Source: Gigaspora margarita (lineage: Eukaryota > Glomeromycota > Glomeromycetes > Diversisporales > Gigasporaceae). From it: a stretch of DNA of 64,000 bases. Made by a program: the position numbers and the translations under genes. Position 1 is the stretch's first letter; every line of letters starts with the position of its first letter. A model generated the notes under the pieces. The model was given only the letters and a program-made list of their open reading frames with translations. It was not told where the DNA came from and searched no databases. This document shows, piece after piece, positions 49,656 to 60,149 of the stretch. The stretch covers positions 5,499 through 69,498 of the forward strand of contig WTPW01002439.1 in NCBI GenBank assembly GCA_009809945.1. Direction: 5' to 3'.

Positions 49656-50927
49656 AAAAATTATATTCAAACTTTCAATGAAGATTTGGATGAATTTGAA
49701 GACTTTTCAGACTCTAATATCGATCAATGTGATCAGGATGATACAGACGAATCATTTGTAATAACATCTTTTAATAATACTTTAACTGCAGTAAATCTTC
49801 GTAATGATTATCAGTTTAGAAGCACATCACTACAAAATATCTGCCTATATGACTATGCTGCTAATATTCGTAAAGCTCTAATAAATTCACATGAACAATC
49901 CATGTTATTAGATCATTGTAATAAAAGTGGAAATGACTGATTTTTTTTTTCAAGGAAATGAAATAAGCTCTAGCATCAACTTTGATTCTAATAATGTGCA
50001 TTCTCAGCATAAAACTCATATTCAAGTGCGAAGAAAACAAGATACTAAAAGAATAGTTGTTTTGTGTTGTAAAGGAGTACCTAAAAAAACTGATATTGAA
50101 AATGCTGAACGTTATGGACTATGTATTCTCATGCTATTTAAACCATGGACATCTGTTCAAGACCTTATAGAAGATTATAGCTCATGGTCAGAAGCATGTC
50201 AAGCTTTTTTGAATAGTTCTGCAATATCACTATGTTTAAATTCTATAATTTCAAATATTGAATTACTACACAAATGTTCAGAAGAAACTGAGCTAGATCG
50301 TGAACTAAGAAAAAATGCGCAAGATAAACCAACCCTTGCAAAACTACATCGTATTAGTCGTTCGGTTCCTGGGTATGATATAAATAACCAACATGACCTT
50401 TTTGATGCTGATGATGATAATGATTTGTCTACTGTTAATATTTCAAAAATTGTATCTGCATTTGATCCTACTAATATTGTCAAATCTGGGTTAAAAGATA
50501 TCAAATTAGTTGATACTGCTATGAATATTTTAAGACTTAGAGGAAGATTTATTACAAAAAGTTATACACCTTTACCAAATTTGAATCAATCAGTTAATGT
50601 TGATAATATTAATTTAAAAAATATACGCACAAGTAATAATCTTGATAATGAGCTCTTAAAAATTTGGCAAAATACTATAACTTCTAGAAAATCTATTTAA
50701 CAACATAGCAATATTACTAATATTACAAATGCCTCATCAATAAATGCTAATATTGCGAGTACAAATACTGATCAAGCTATACCCCTACAAGCTACTGTAA
50801 TTGAAGAAAATGATGACCTCTTAGAAAAATTTGCATCTAATTTAAATGTAGAACAGAAAAGAGCTTACTATCTTGTATATGATCATCATCGAGGAATCAA
50901 CAAACATCTGATTGTAAGCCTTCACAG
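49656..50927 (+). pseudogene. Helitron 2 RepHel, linker
   Basis: Acidic frame 49,686-49,940 (ends TGA), then 49,927-50,700 (ends TAA), both aligned with 7,593-8,689 of Helitron 1. Landmarks are NVHSQHKTHIQVRR, ERYGLCILMLFKPW and RSVPGYDINN. From 50,700 to 50,927 the reading frame continues in short pieces up to the helicase. Confidence 0.7.
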
Positions 50928-52123
50928 TTGCTACTCTATCTTGCTGGTGCAGGTGGAACTGGCAAATCTGAAGTTATCAAAGCTATTATTTCTTATTTTG
51001 AACACACTTTACAATGGCATACTTTGTATATACTAGCCCCTACAGGAATAGCTGTAGCAAATGTATATGGAAATACTATTCACTCTGTATGTGGATTTGG
51101 TTTTAGTGAAAATAGCAAAAAATCTGCTTCTTTATCAGATGAAACTCTACGACAACTCCAAGAATTATGGTCTGATATAGAGTATGTTATTTTGGTGGAA
51201 ATCTCTATGATTGGTAAAAAACTTTTAGCTCAGTTTCATGCTTTTATGAAAAAATTTAAAGCAACAGATGATTCTCTTCCTTTTGCTGGATTAAATATTT
51301 TATTTGTTGGTAATTTTATGCAATTACCCCCTGTCTTGGACACTGCTTTATATATGCCACATAAATTTTTTAAACTTTCCTCTTCACTTACTAGTAATTT
51401 GCATTCCTCAAGAAATATTGAAATTTTATCTAAATCTACAAAAAAAAATCATAATATTGATCAATTATCAATTAATACACATTCTGTCACTAAAATTATA
51501 GGAAAAAATCTTTGGTCAAATGTTAAGCATGTAGTTATCTTAAAAAAACAAAAGCATTAGTTAGATGATCCATTTAATGCCAATATTCTAAATGGAATGC
51601 GTGAAGGAAATCTTACAGAATCTCAAAAATCAGCTTTAAGATCAAAGATTTTTAATGATAACAGAATTAATTCAATAGATTGGAGAGATGCAATTTTTCT
51701 TGTAGCAAGAAATGACCTTAGAGTTTTGCTTAATTTTGAAGCTACAAAAGAGCATGCTTACTATAACAAGCAACCTCTTATTTATTCCTGTGCGCAAGAC
51801 TCTTATAATCGAAATATTCTTACCAGAAATAATCATATTAAATTTTTATCATTACCCGATGCAAAAGAAAATTCATTGTGTGATATTTTTCTCTTATCTA
51901 TTAATATGAAAGTTGTTATAACTTTAAATGTTTGTACAAATGACAATTTTGCAAATGGTTCCCAAGGAATTCTTAGAGAAATAGTATATGATGCTGATTC
52001 TATTGAACATTCGTGTTGTGATGAGAATGCTATAATTTTAAAAAGTCCACCTAAATATGTTATAATTGAACTAACAGGTAGAACACCTGGTTCATATCAA
52101 AACCTTCGACCTAATCATGTACC
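50928..52123 (+). pseudogene. Helitron 2 RepHel, PIF1-like helicase, first part
   Basis: The Walker A motif AGAGGTGKS is intact (about 50,943-50,969). Walker B reads ILVEIS near 51,190, with Val where Helitron 1 has Asp. The next motif reads GNFMQLPPV near 51,308, with Asn where the family has Asp. A TAG at 51,558 stands for the CAG of Helitron 1. The piece 51,597-52,169 carries the NMKVVITLNVCTND and DFANGSQGIL-type region of the helicase, and its true Helitron part ends at 52,123, where a MITE enters. Motif losses suggest no ATPase activity. Confidence 0.88.
52116..52123. repeat. 8-bp target duplication, left (MITE in Helitron 2)
   Basis: CATGTACC, identical to 52,840-52,847. In Helitron 1 the homologous coding sequence (TATGTACC) occurs once and is uninterrupted. 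Confidence 0.88.
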
Positions 52124-52839
52124 AGGACCCCGAACAATCTATGTAATATCATATTTGAAAAATTGCTAACAGAGGGCCGTTATTTAAAAAGGTTATATTT
52201 GAAAAGTAGGTATTGGGTAAAAAGGTTATATTTGAAAACGGGTAATGGGCAAAATGAGTATATTTGAAAGAATGGTAACAGGGTAATTTTTTTCAAATGT
52301 TATATTTGAAAAGTGGTAATGGGAATGTTGAGCAATAGTTCCAATTTTTTTTTTTTTTTGTTNNNNNNNNNNNNNNNNNNNNNNNNNNNNNNNNNNNNNN
52401 NNNNNNNNNNNNNNNNNNNNNNNNNNNNNNNNNNNNNNNNNNNNNNNNNNNNNNNNNNNNNNNNNNNNNNNNNNNNNNNNNNNNNNNNNNNNNNNNNNNN
52501 NNNNNNNNNNNNNNNNNNNNNNNNNNNNNNNNNNNNNNNNNNNNNNNNNNNNNNNNNNNNNNNNNNNNNNNNNNNNNNNNNNNNNNNNNNNNNNNNNNNN
52601 NNNNNNNNNNNNNNNNNNNNNNNNNNNNNNNNNNNNNNNNNNNNNNNNNNNNNNNNNNNNNNNNNNNAGTTCGAAAAAAATTTTTTTTGAAAACTTATAT
52701 TTCAAAAATTGAAAACCGATAGCAAAGTTGGTACCTGATATTTGAAATGTAGCTGATATATACCAAAGTAGAACCGCTAACAGAAAAAATTTTTACTATG
52801 ATCCTCAAATATAACCTCACATAGATTATTTGGGGTCCT
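52124..52839. mobile_element. MITE inserted in the Helitron 2 helicase
   Basis: Inverted ends AGGACCCCGAACAATCTATG (left) and AGGACCCCAAATAATCTATG (right, complement) with an 8-bp target duplication. The interior has direct repeats of a 30-odd-base unit GGTTATATTTGAAAA..GGGTAATGGG. Length is 716 bases as given, including a gap of undetermined bases, so the true length is unknown. The 8-bp duplication suits hAT. No protein is seen. Confidence 0.87.
52363..52667. other. Assembly gap (undetermined bases)
   Basis: 305 N characters inside the MITE, next to a long T run. Open frames running through the gap are artefacts. Confidence 0.98.
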
Positions 52840-52847
52840 CATGTACC

Positions 52848-53205
52848 TATTTACCCTGTTAAACGCACTTGTGTACGTACAATTTGGAAATATGATGGGA
52901 CAAAAATTCAAAGAAGATTTCAACATTTTCAGCTATCTCTAACTCCTGCATTTGCTTTCACTGATTACAAATATCAAGGAAGAACTCTCCAAAAAGCAAT
53001 AGTTGATCTAACTGCTAATAATACAAACAATGGCCTATATGTAATGCTTTCTAGAGTTCAAAGATTAGATGACTTATTAATTATGCAACCCTTTAATGAA
53101 TCTACCTTAGATATGTGTGTATCACCTGCTCTTCGTTCTGAATTTGATAAGCTTGAAGAATATGCACAAAGGACAGCTCTATTAAAAGAATGGCCAAATG
53201 TTTAA
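52848..53205 (+). pseudogene. Helitron 2 RepHel, PIF1-like helicase, C-terminal part
   Basis: The helicase resumes after the MITE: IWKYDGTKIQRRFQHF, then FTDYKYQGRTLQKAIVDL (about 52,955-53,010) and LYVMLSRVQRLDDLL (about 53,034-53,080), ending KEWPNV with TAA at 53,203-53,205. Compared with Helitron 1, Cys-Gln-Gly-Gln is changed to Tyr-Gln-Gly-Arg. Confidence 0.87.
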
Positions 53206-53582
53206 CTGTCATTTCTTTTTTTTATCTAAAAATCATAATCAAATCATATTCATCTGACTTAAAATCTATATGTATATGAACTATTTTAATTTTCTATGTA
53301 TAATATTTCACATAAAATTTCTAATATTAGATAGCTTTACCTATATGCTAGAAGATTTAATTTTTACAAAAAAACTTGATCATTTTTTGTATTTTAAAGA
53401 TATTTTAAATAGCTTTATTTACTATAAAATTATTACAAACACTTGAACTCCTTGCTATTGATTCTTCAATTTATGTATCTGATAGCAATCATAAAATTTT
53501 ATATGTTGCTGGTAACCCTCTTCTGGCAGGCTCAAGATCTTAAGTAAAATAGAAGCAAAAATAAATATTAATTGAAATATGA
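53206..53582. other. Spacer between RepHel and oxygenase genes, convergent
   Basis: AT-rich. The two genes converge here, so it should hold both 3' ends. No hairpin plus CTRR terminus was found. Confidence 0.5.
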
Positions 53583-55147
53583 CTATGTATAAATTTTAAC
53601 ATAGTTGTTACACTTACTAAGATGGCTTCGTCTTGAATTTTTCATTTTTGAAGACTGTGAACCCAACTTCAAGGATTTGACTTTTCTTTTTTTAATATTT
53701 GTGCGTATTTTTATATCATTACCTGGATCTGAATTGCTAAACAGAGATCCAAATTTTCTGGTTTGCTTAATCATAGTGCCATGTATAAAAAATACTACAC
53801 TATGACGTACACCTGTAAGAACTGGGAAATTTCTATGAACCAATATTTTAGACCTAAAAACCACTGCTTGACCCTCTTTAACATGAACAACTAATTTAAG
53901 TTCTGGAAATACTAATTGTCCACCCTTGAATATCCCAAGTGGACAGACCACACAAAGTGAATTATGATGGTCTTTTACATCTATATGGAATTGAGAAATG
54001 ATGTTGAAATTTACTGCCACAGAAGGAAACGCACCAAACGATTTAGGGATATTCAGGCCGAGGTCAAGTTTTCTCATTTTTGAATACAAGGCTGGATATG
54101 TATTCCTAATATAACCATTAACAGCATCAGATAATGGTTGAAGACCTTGTATTAATCCTTGAACACATTTTAAATGTTCTCTATTATATGATAAAGTGGT
54201 ATTTGATGTTGTATAAGGCTGATTGTTACTACCCGTAAAAGCACCAAAATACTCAACCAATTTTTTTGAAAATTCTTTGGACTGGTGAGATGGATTATTA
54301 AGCATGTGAACATAGTATTGTTGCACCGCTTCCTTTGCATTTTTTGCTACTAAAGAACTCTGAAAGGTGTATAACTCTACCATTGTTTCTCCAAGAACAT
54401 TAGTAAAACAATGTGGATCAAATATATGGTGATACCCCATTATATAGATATTCTCTTCTGACATCTTTTCAGTTAATTCCCTAGCAATAATTTTTTTTCA
54501 TCTGTATTTCTACTAAGTGCCTAAAATATTATTAATTGTTCTACTAAACCTTTTTCTGCTTTTACACATTGCTGATATGCATGATTTACCTTAGACCAGA
54601 GGTACTGACAATAATTACGAATCTGCTTACCAACGGAAGGACTGATTGCAAAAAATGCCCATGAAGCAAATTGCTTCCATACTAAATCTGAATTTTTATT
54701 TGTGGGTTTCACCTTATTAAAAATTTCTGCTTCTAACAAATCAATAAATTTATCAGGTATTCAAAAGTTAGTTAAATTTGGATGAATAACTTGAATGGTT
54801 TGAGGTGGTAGTGATTTTTCTAAGTTGATAATAGTATCACTATTGTATAATTCATTCCAAATATTTTCAAGATTAAATTCGGAAAGAGCATCATATTTAA
54901 GTGAAAATGTGTTTTGCTTTACAGCATCCAATGGAAGTACACCTTGGTCTAGTAATTTTTTAATAACTTGTCATTGCTGTCTTTTTTCTACAAATTTTTT
55001 GAAAAAGGTGATCTTAGGATCTATTAAAAACATGCATTGCGAATCATTTGTTGGCTTAAGATCACTTGACACAAAATCTTCGGATTTCCAGTAAGATAAT
55101 ATATATTCACGTGATTCATCCTCATCTCCACGAGTCTCATTTTGTGT

Positions 55148-55471
55148 CTGTGCTAGAAAAAACATATTCAAAAAACTGGTAAATTGATATGTAAAAAATA
55201 ATTATTACAAATAGTAATAAAATTCTCTTGGTGGATACATTCAAACTCTCTTAGTAGTGTGGTTTGGGGGGTTTAAAACCCATGAAGTCTGCGTCACCTT
55301 CCTCCTCACACACTCCCACATCAAGGTTGACTATCACGCCCAAGATAATAAAAAATGTAACTAGGGAGGGAACAGTCGGATCCTAGGCCTGCCTCAAGAG
55401 GCTAAAACTGCCCCTAAGAAGACTATACTATAAATAATAAGAATTTATTTTATCAAAGTTGATTAACATAC
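55148..55471 (-). other. Intron of the oxygenase gene
   Basis: Minus-strand GTATGT donor and CAG acceptor; removing it joins NPLK to TQNETRG in frame. Its middle (about 55,205-55,435) is GC-richer than everything near it and may be an insertion. Confidence 0.6.
55205..55435. mobile_element. Possible short SINE-like insertion in the intron
   Basis: About 230 bp with far more G and C than the flanks. The minus strand has GGGTTTTAAACCCC, vaguely like box B. No clear box A and no convincing target duplication, so this is a weak call. Confidence 0.25.
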
Positions 55472-55669
55472 CTTTAGGGGATTATAGAAAATATCTTCTC
55501 TTTCATCAGGCAAGTTAATTATAAGATTGCTTGTGGAATTAATATTGTCTCTGACAGAAATGTCAATGTTTTCAAATTTGCCTTTTTTTATAGCATGAAA
55601 TTCTTTTTTACGCAAATTTCTTTTTGAGGCCTTCGATGATGATACAATAGATTTATTTTGGGACAACAT

Positions 55670-57750
55670 ATTGATAATATAGCAGGTAAGTAATTTTATA
55701 AAGCTTTTTTTCAATATTTTTAAGAAAATGAAGCAAAATTGAAACAGAAATATAGCCCTATTTATTGGGTCTATTCATTATACATTGCAATTTATTCTTA
55801 AACAATATACAATAAAATACTCAGCATTACATTAATTTAATACGAGCTGACTAACTATTTTTATTTAGTGTTGTAACAATAATTTACTAAAAAATAAGTA
55901 ATTAGATTGTTTACTAAATTTGACATTACAGTCATAGAACACAACAAATCCCATATTTCTATATTTGAGAATATTGTATATTATTCAATAACCTGTTAAA
56001 AGGCGCATTTAGCTACCTATTAATAAGTTGACATGCATTATTTAATTGTGAATCTCTATATACGATGCTGTGTTAAAACCAATTAATACAAATTTAACTA
56101 AGACAGGGAATATTTGAAAAATAGTTTTAACTACAAATAAGCATGTATATGTATTTAATCAATTAATTGTATATAAGATAATTAATTTTCACGTAATTAA
56201 TCGAATAAATAGTCCAAAAGCACTACATTCTCGCATAATATATTCAAAGTCATAAAAAATAATACAGAAACTAAGTTCGCAATGATCACTAAATTTTTTT
56301 CGCACTTATAAATTATACTCCTACAGGGCTTACCTAAGCCATAAATATCTGTGCTCAATAAATGTTTCAAAATTTAATCATTCATTTATGTCAAATAAAA
56401 CATTACTGTATAAAACATTGTGAACATTTTTAACGCAGACACATTATAGATTTAATAAACAAATATGTGCATTTTTTAACAAAACCACATATAGTTAAAA
56501 TGATGCGCAAATAATAAACTTTATGTTACATATCGTTAATACTGTGTTAATTGCATAAATTATTGTATAAATTAGTCTAGGGGATACTGTACCAAATTAG
56601 GATATAATCGAAAAGATCATTACACAATTATGCTTTGTAATACTTCCTGCATCGGAATACTTATTTTGTCAAGTGACACAAACGCAAAAGAAAATTCGAC
56701 GTAAAAATAATCTAAACTAACCCTCTTCAATCTTTCTTTGTCGGCATAAAGCAGATCGTTTCTGAAAAAGTTTATGATCAGACGTTATGCATTTAAATTA
56801 TTGGCTGCAAACCTTACTCGTGATCAGCCATATTTTCTTTTAGATTTAACCGGAAAAGAATTTCGTATAAAAATTTATAATTCTAGTGTGCGCTATATAT
56901 GAAAAACAAAGACAAAGTTCAAATTGAGAAATTGAAAAAGGCGAAAATTCAGCAACATCCTGGCAAATTTGTCTGCTAAATAATTAGTAGTCAGAACAGG
57001 AGCATAACAAAGTCATCAATATTTTTCATAATTTTTCTTTTAGTTTGTCAGTAAGATAGATTTTTCTAATTTATTTCTTTAGAACGAGATGATGACGGTG
57101 ACAAAGAGATCGATCAAGAAAACTATATTAATATAATAAATTAAAAAGAAACTAAGTTAGTAAAGTTATGATTAGAAAGATTAACTCCTTTTAAATTATT
57201 AAATTCACTTAAATTAGTGATTTCACCAAACTTGCATTTTAGATCTGCATCACTCTGAATTGTGCGCGCAGATTATCTGATCATTCTGCGCATAGCCCCA
57301 AAATTTTTTATCATCTTGGGTTGTATTTATAATTTTTATTTATCACATGTATAATTGTTTGAGGTATGTGTTTATGCATGAAAATTTGGACTGCATTATA
57401 CTAATTCAGATGCTAATTTCTGTTTTTTTTTTTTACCCATTTGATTAATTAAATTATACTTTTTTTATTATTTTTATTTTTTAATTATATTTTTTTTTCA
57501 ATTATTATATTCATTTTTTTAGATCGCTTAAGAAGACACTTATGTTAAAGAAAATATAAGAGCCTACTTCGTGATCAATTTGTTAAATAAGTGACATATT
57601 TACATACACAATTTTATTTTTTGATATTAAAATTTTGCTTGCGTTTGATTGAACATTTGGCAAAACCTTTATTAGACAAAATGCCAGGACGATCCCCAAA
57701 ATTTGTTTTGATGATCACGTTATCTGCAGCTTTACATTTTCTTAAAATCA
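55670..57750. other. AT-rich sequence, no gene seen
   Basis: Promoter of the oxygenase gene would lie at its left edge. One isolated strong hairpin, GCGCAGA/TCTGCGC with a 12-nt loop, stands at 57,266-57,291. It is not followed by CTRR. Confidence 0.5.
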
Positions 57751-57758
57751 ACCTGCAT
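57751..57758. repeat. 8-bp target duplication, left (hAT-type element 2)
   Basis: ACCTGCAT, identical to 59,659-59,666. Confidence 0.85.
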
Positions 57759-58626
57759 TAGTGATAGGCAACGTGTGGGATCCGCACAGGATGCGCGGGA
57801 TTTAAAACTCCTGCATGGGATTTTTAATATAATATTGTCTGGCCTGCATTAGCAAATCATCTGGCCTGCATTAACAAATTATCCGGCCTGCTTTAACATA
57901 AGTGGGCCAATTCCTAATTAGTATTTGATGTAAATAAAAATATTATCACACATTAACTTTTGATTTGTTTCTCGTTCCACATATATACGTACGTACTGTA
58001 GATACTGCGCAAACTGTATATAGAAATATAATTTTTAAATTGTCATTATTAATAAAGTGGGAATCTATAAAAGCGACTATTTGATCAGAAATTATAAGCC
58101 CGATTATTTTCTTATGAGTTGTTTATAATTTTGTGTGTATATAACCTTATTGCTTATATATTTACAGAAGCACATTTATATCTCGTTATGCATAGTGATG
58201 GACAACGCGCAGGATCTGCGCGTGATTCCGCGCAAACTCCCGCGTGGGATTTTTAATATAAGATTGTTTGGTCTGCATTAGCAAATCATCTGTCCCGCAT
58301 TAACAAATTATCCGGCCTGATTTAACATAAGTGGGCCAATTCACAATTAGTATTTGATGTAAATAAAAATATTATGCACACATTAACTTTTGATTTGTTT
58401 CTCGTTCCACATATATATGTACGTACTGTATGTACAGAGAAAATAAACAAACTGTATAAAGAAATATAATTTTAAAATTGTCATTATTAATAAAGTAGAA
58501 TCTATAAAAGCGACTATTTGATCAGAAATTATAAGCCTGATTATTTTCTTATGAATCATTTATAATTTTGTGTGTATAACCTTATTGCTTATAAATTTAC
58601 AGTAGCACATTTATATCTCGTTATGC
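57759..58626. repeat. Tandem duplication of the left 434 bases of hAT-type element 2
   Basis: 57,759-58,192 and 58,193-58,626 match throughout, both starting with the terminal TAGTGATRG. Unit boundaries share TATCTCGTTATGCA. Confidence 0.88.
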
Positions 58627-58656
58627 ACCTGATTACTTATAAATTTTTATACGCTA

Positions 58657-59329
58657 TCTCTTAAACCGTCCAGCAGGCAAATATGCCCGCTAGAATGTAT
58701 TTTTTTCATATTTTTTACAATAACTTGAAATTTTATTAAGCATATATCCCCCTATTTCTAAGCTAAAATAAAAGTTTAAGATATTTTTAATTATTATTAA
58801 GTAAAATTTTTAATTTAACTTTAATAGTATTAAAGATATTTAGCTTGAAATATTGCCAATTCTAAAATTTTATTATAAAATTTTCAAAATATTTTTTATA
58901 AATTTTTAAATTTTTATATGTTCCCGTCTATAAAAAAAATTTTTGCAATTATACAAAGTTAAAATTTTATTTATAAAATTATAAAAATTTTAATAATTAA
59001 AGTTATTTTTTAAACCAAATTCTACAATTTGAATCAAAATTATATGGGACTTATGCTTAGAATTTTAAAAAGTTTGTCAATGAATAAAGATAAAATTTTG
59101 TATTTTTTTTAAAAAAAATTGATTTTTAAAAGTTTTACTATTTAGACAACTTTATTTTTTTTTCTTATAATTTAAAAATAAATATTACTATTTTTTAATC
59201 CTTATTTTTAAATATTAATATATAAAATTTTTTTAAAATATTTTAAATTTTGATGAAAATAGATCAGAAACAACTATTTTAACATTTTAGCAGCTAAATA
59301 TGCCCGCTAACTGCTGACAGTTTAAGGGA
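58657..59329. mobile_element. TA-flanked MITE nested in hAT-type element 2, 673 bp
   Basis: Inverted ends TCTCTTAAACCGTCCAGCAG and TCCCTTAAACTGTCAGCAG (complement), with ATATGCCCGCTA words near each end and TA on both sides, as for Tc1/mariner-type insertions. Non-coding. Confidence 0.72.
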
Positions 59330-59658
59330 TATCATTTGATCATTTTGTTGGCATTTTAATTTTTAAATATAATAATATTTTAAAAATCAATTGATAAAAT
59401 TAAAACAAACCTGAATTGATAAATTTAATAATTATAAGATTAAAATGTTTTAAAAGTAGCCAAAATCTGTACAAGCATTATTTTTGTAATAAAATGCAGT
59501 AAGATTTATAAGAAATGATTATGATTTTAATGATAAATTACATTCCTGGTGATGATTTATATATATATATTTTATTAATCGTGAAAAATTCAGAAACTCT
59601 ACTCGATCCTGCGAATCCCACACAGATTTTTAAAACAATTGGGATTTGCCCATCACTA

Positions 59659-59666
59659 ACCTGCAT
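59659..59666. repeat. 8-bp target duplication, right (hAT-type element 2)
   Basis: ACCTGCAT, matching 57,751-57,758. Confidence 0.85.
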
Positions 59667-59937
59667 AAATTATTAACTTTATTCATTAATTTTCCTATTA
59701 GGTTATTATCAATTACTTTATTGTATTTATAAGATTTTAAGTTCGATGACTTTTGATTCCATAGTTAGATGTATGCATCAATCTATACAATGTAAACTTT
59801 ATTTTGAAATTATGTACGTACATACTAAAAATATAAATAAATTCTCATATAATTCCTGATAATAGCAATGTCCATAATTAGAAGATGCATTTTTATGGGA
59901 GTTTACTAAGTATATGTTAAACTTTATATTTGCTTTC

Positions 59938-59977
<40 letters not shown>

Positions 59978-60149
59978 CGTAAAATGTATTATACTCACTT
60001 TCACTTTAATTTGTAGTTTCCATCATTACCTTTTGAAGTTGCAATTTTCATCGTTCTTGGAGTCACCTTAAAGTCACATTTTAGTGTCAATGTGACCTTT
60101 TATGTAATCTTTAAAACTGAATGTTTTGAACAGCCGCATTTTGATTAGA
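59667..60149. other. No gene seen; poly(T) run
   Basis: A T run of about 33 bases at 59,943-59,975. Otherwise unremarkable AT-rich sequence. Confidence 0.55.

Larger units (their letters stand above)
46597..53205 (+). mobile_element. Helitron 2, decayed rolling-circle transposon (coding span)
   Basis: The RepHel layout is the same as in Helitron 1, with proteins about 70 percent identical in the Rep region by eye, so the two are related but not recent sister copies. The N-terminal 809 codons are still open. Downstream the frame has stops (49,024; 49,653; 49,938; 50,698; 51,558), frameshifts near 49,195 and 50,910, and an inserted MITE (52,124-52,839). The accessory gene (44.6 kb) and the oxygenase gene (53.6-55.7 kb) may belong to the same unit. 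Terminal TC and hairpin-CTRR ends were not found. Confidence 0.9.
53583..55669 (-). pseudogene. TET/JBP-like 2OG-Fe(II) dioxygenase gene, decayed
   Basis: The C-terminal 293 codons (54,464-53,583) contain an iron/2-oxoglutarate site: FHID (His160, Asp162), GGQLVFPEL (181-189), distal His210 in LVH and Arg220 in GVRHSVV. The spacing fits the TET/JBP family, which oxidises 5-methylcytosine or thymine in DNA. Upstream the sequence continues (WKQFASWAFFAISPSVGKQI) through two TGA stops (54,973-54,971; 54,763-54,761) and a TAG (54,523-54,521), plus a one-base frame slip in an A8 run (54,498-54,491). A first exon starting MLSQNKS at 55,669 ends at AAG/GTATGT (55,472). An intron to CACAG at 55,148 restores the frame. 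It lies head-to-tail against Helitron 2. Substrate is inferred from family only. Confidence 0.72.
57759..59658. mobile_element. Non-autonomous hAT-type element 2, 1,900 bp
   Basis: Inverted ends TAGTGATAGGCAA (left) and TAGTGATGGGCAA (right, complement), with 8-bp direct repeats outside. TAGNGATGGGCAA is a classic hAT end. No transposase is encoded. The left 434 bases, including the terminus, are duplicated in tandem (second copy from 58,193). A TA-flanked MITE is nested at 58,657-59,329. A palindromic GC-rich subterminal zone (GGATCCGCACAGGATGCGCGGG) follows each left terminus. Confidence 0.85.

Noticed and set aside
6961-49940. Genome-wide reading of TGA as tryptophan
   Set aside because: TGG is used freely in the same frames, one homologous site has TAG, and other genes end normally at TGA or TAA; local explanations are simpler.
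52226-52705. Open frames spanning the undetermined bases
   Set aside because: They exist only because N characters do not contain stops.
57266-57291. Terminal hairpin of Helitron 2
   Set aside because: The stem is good, but no CTRR follows within the expected distance and it is 4 kb beyond the RepHel stop.
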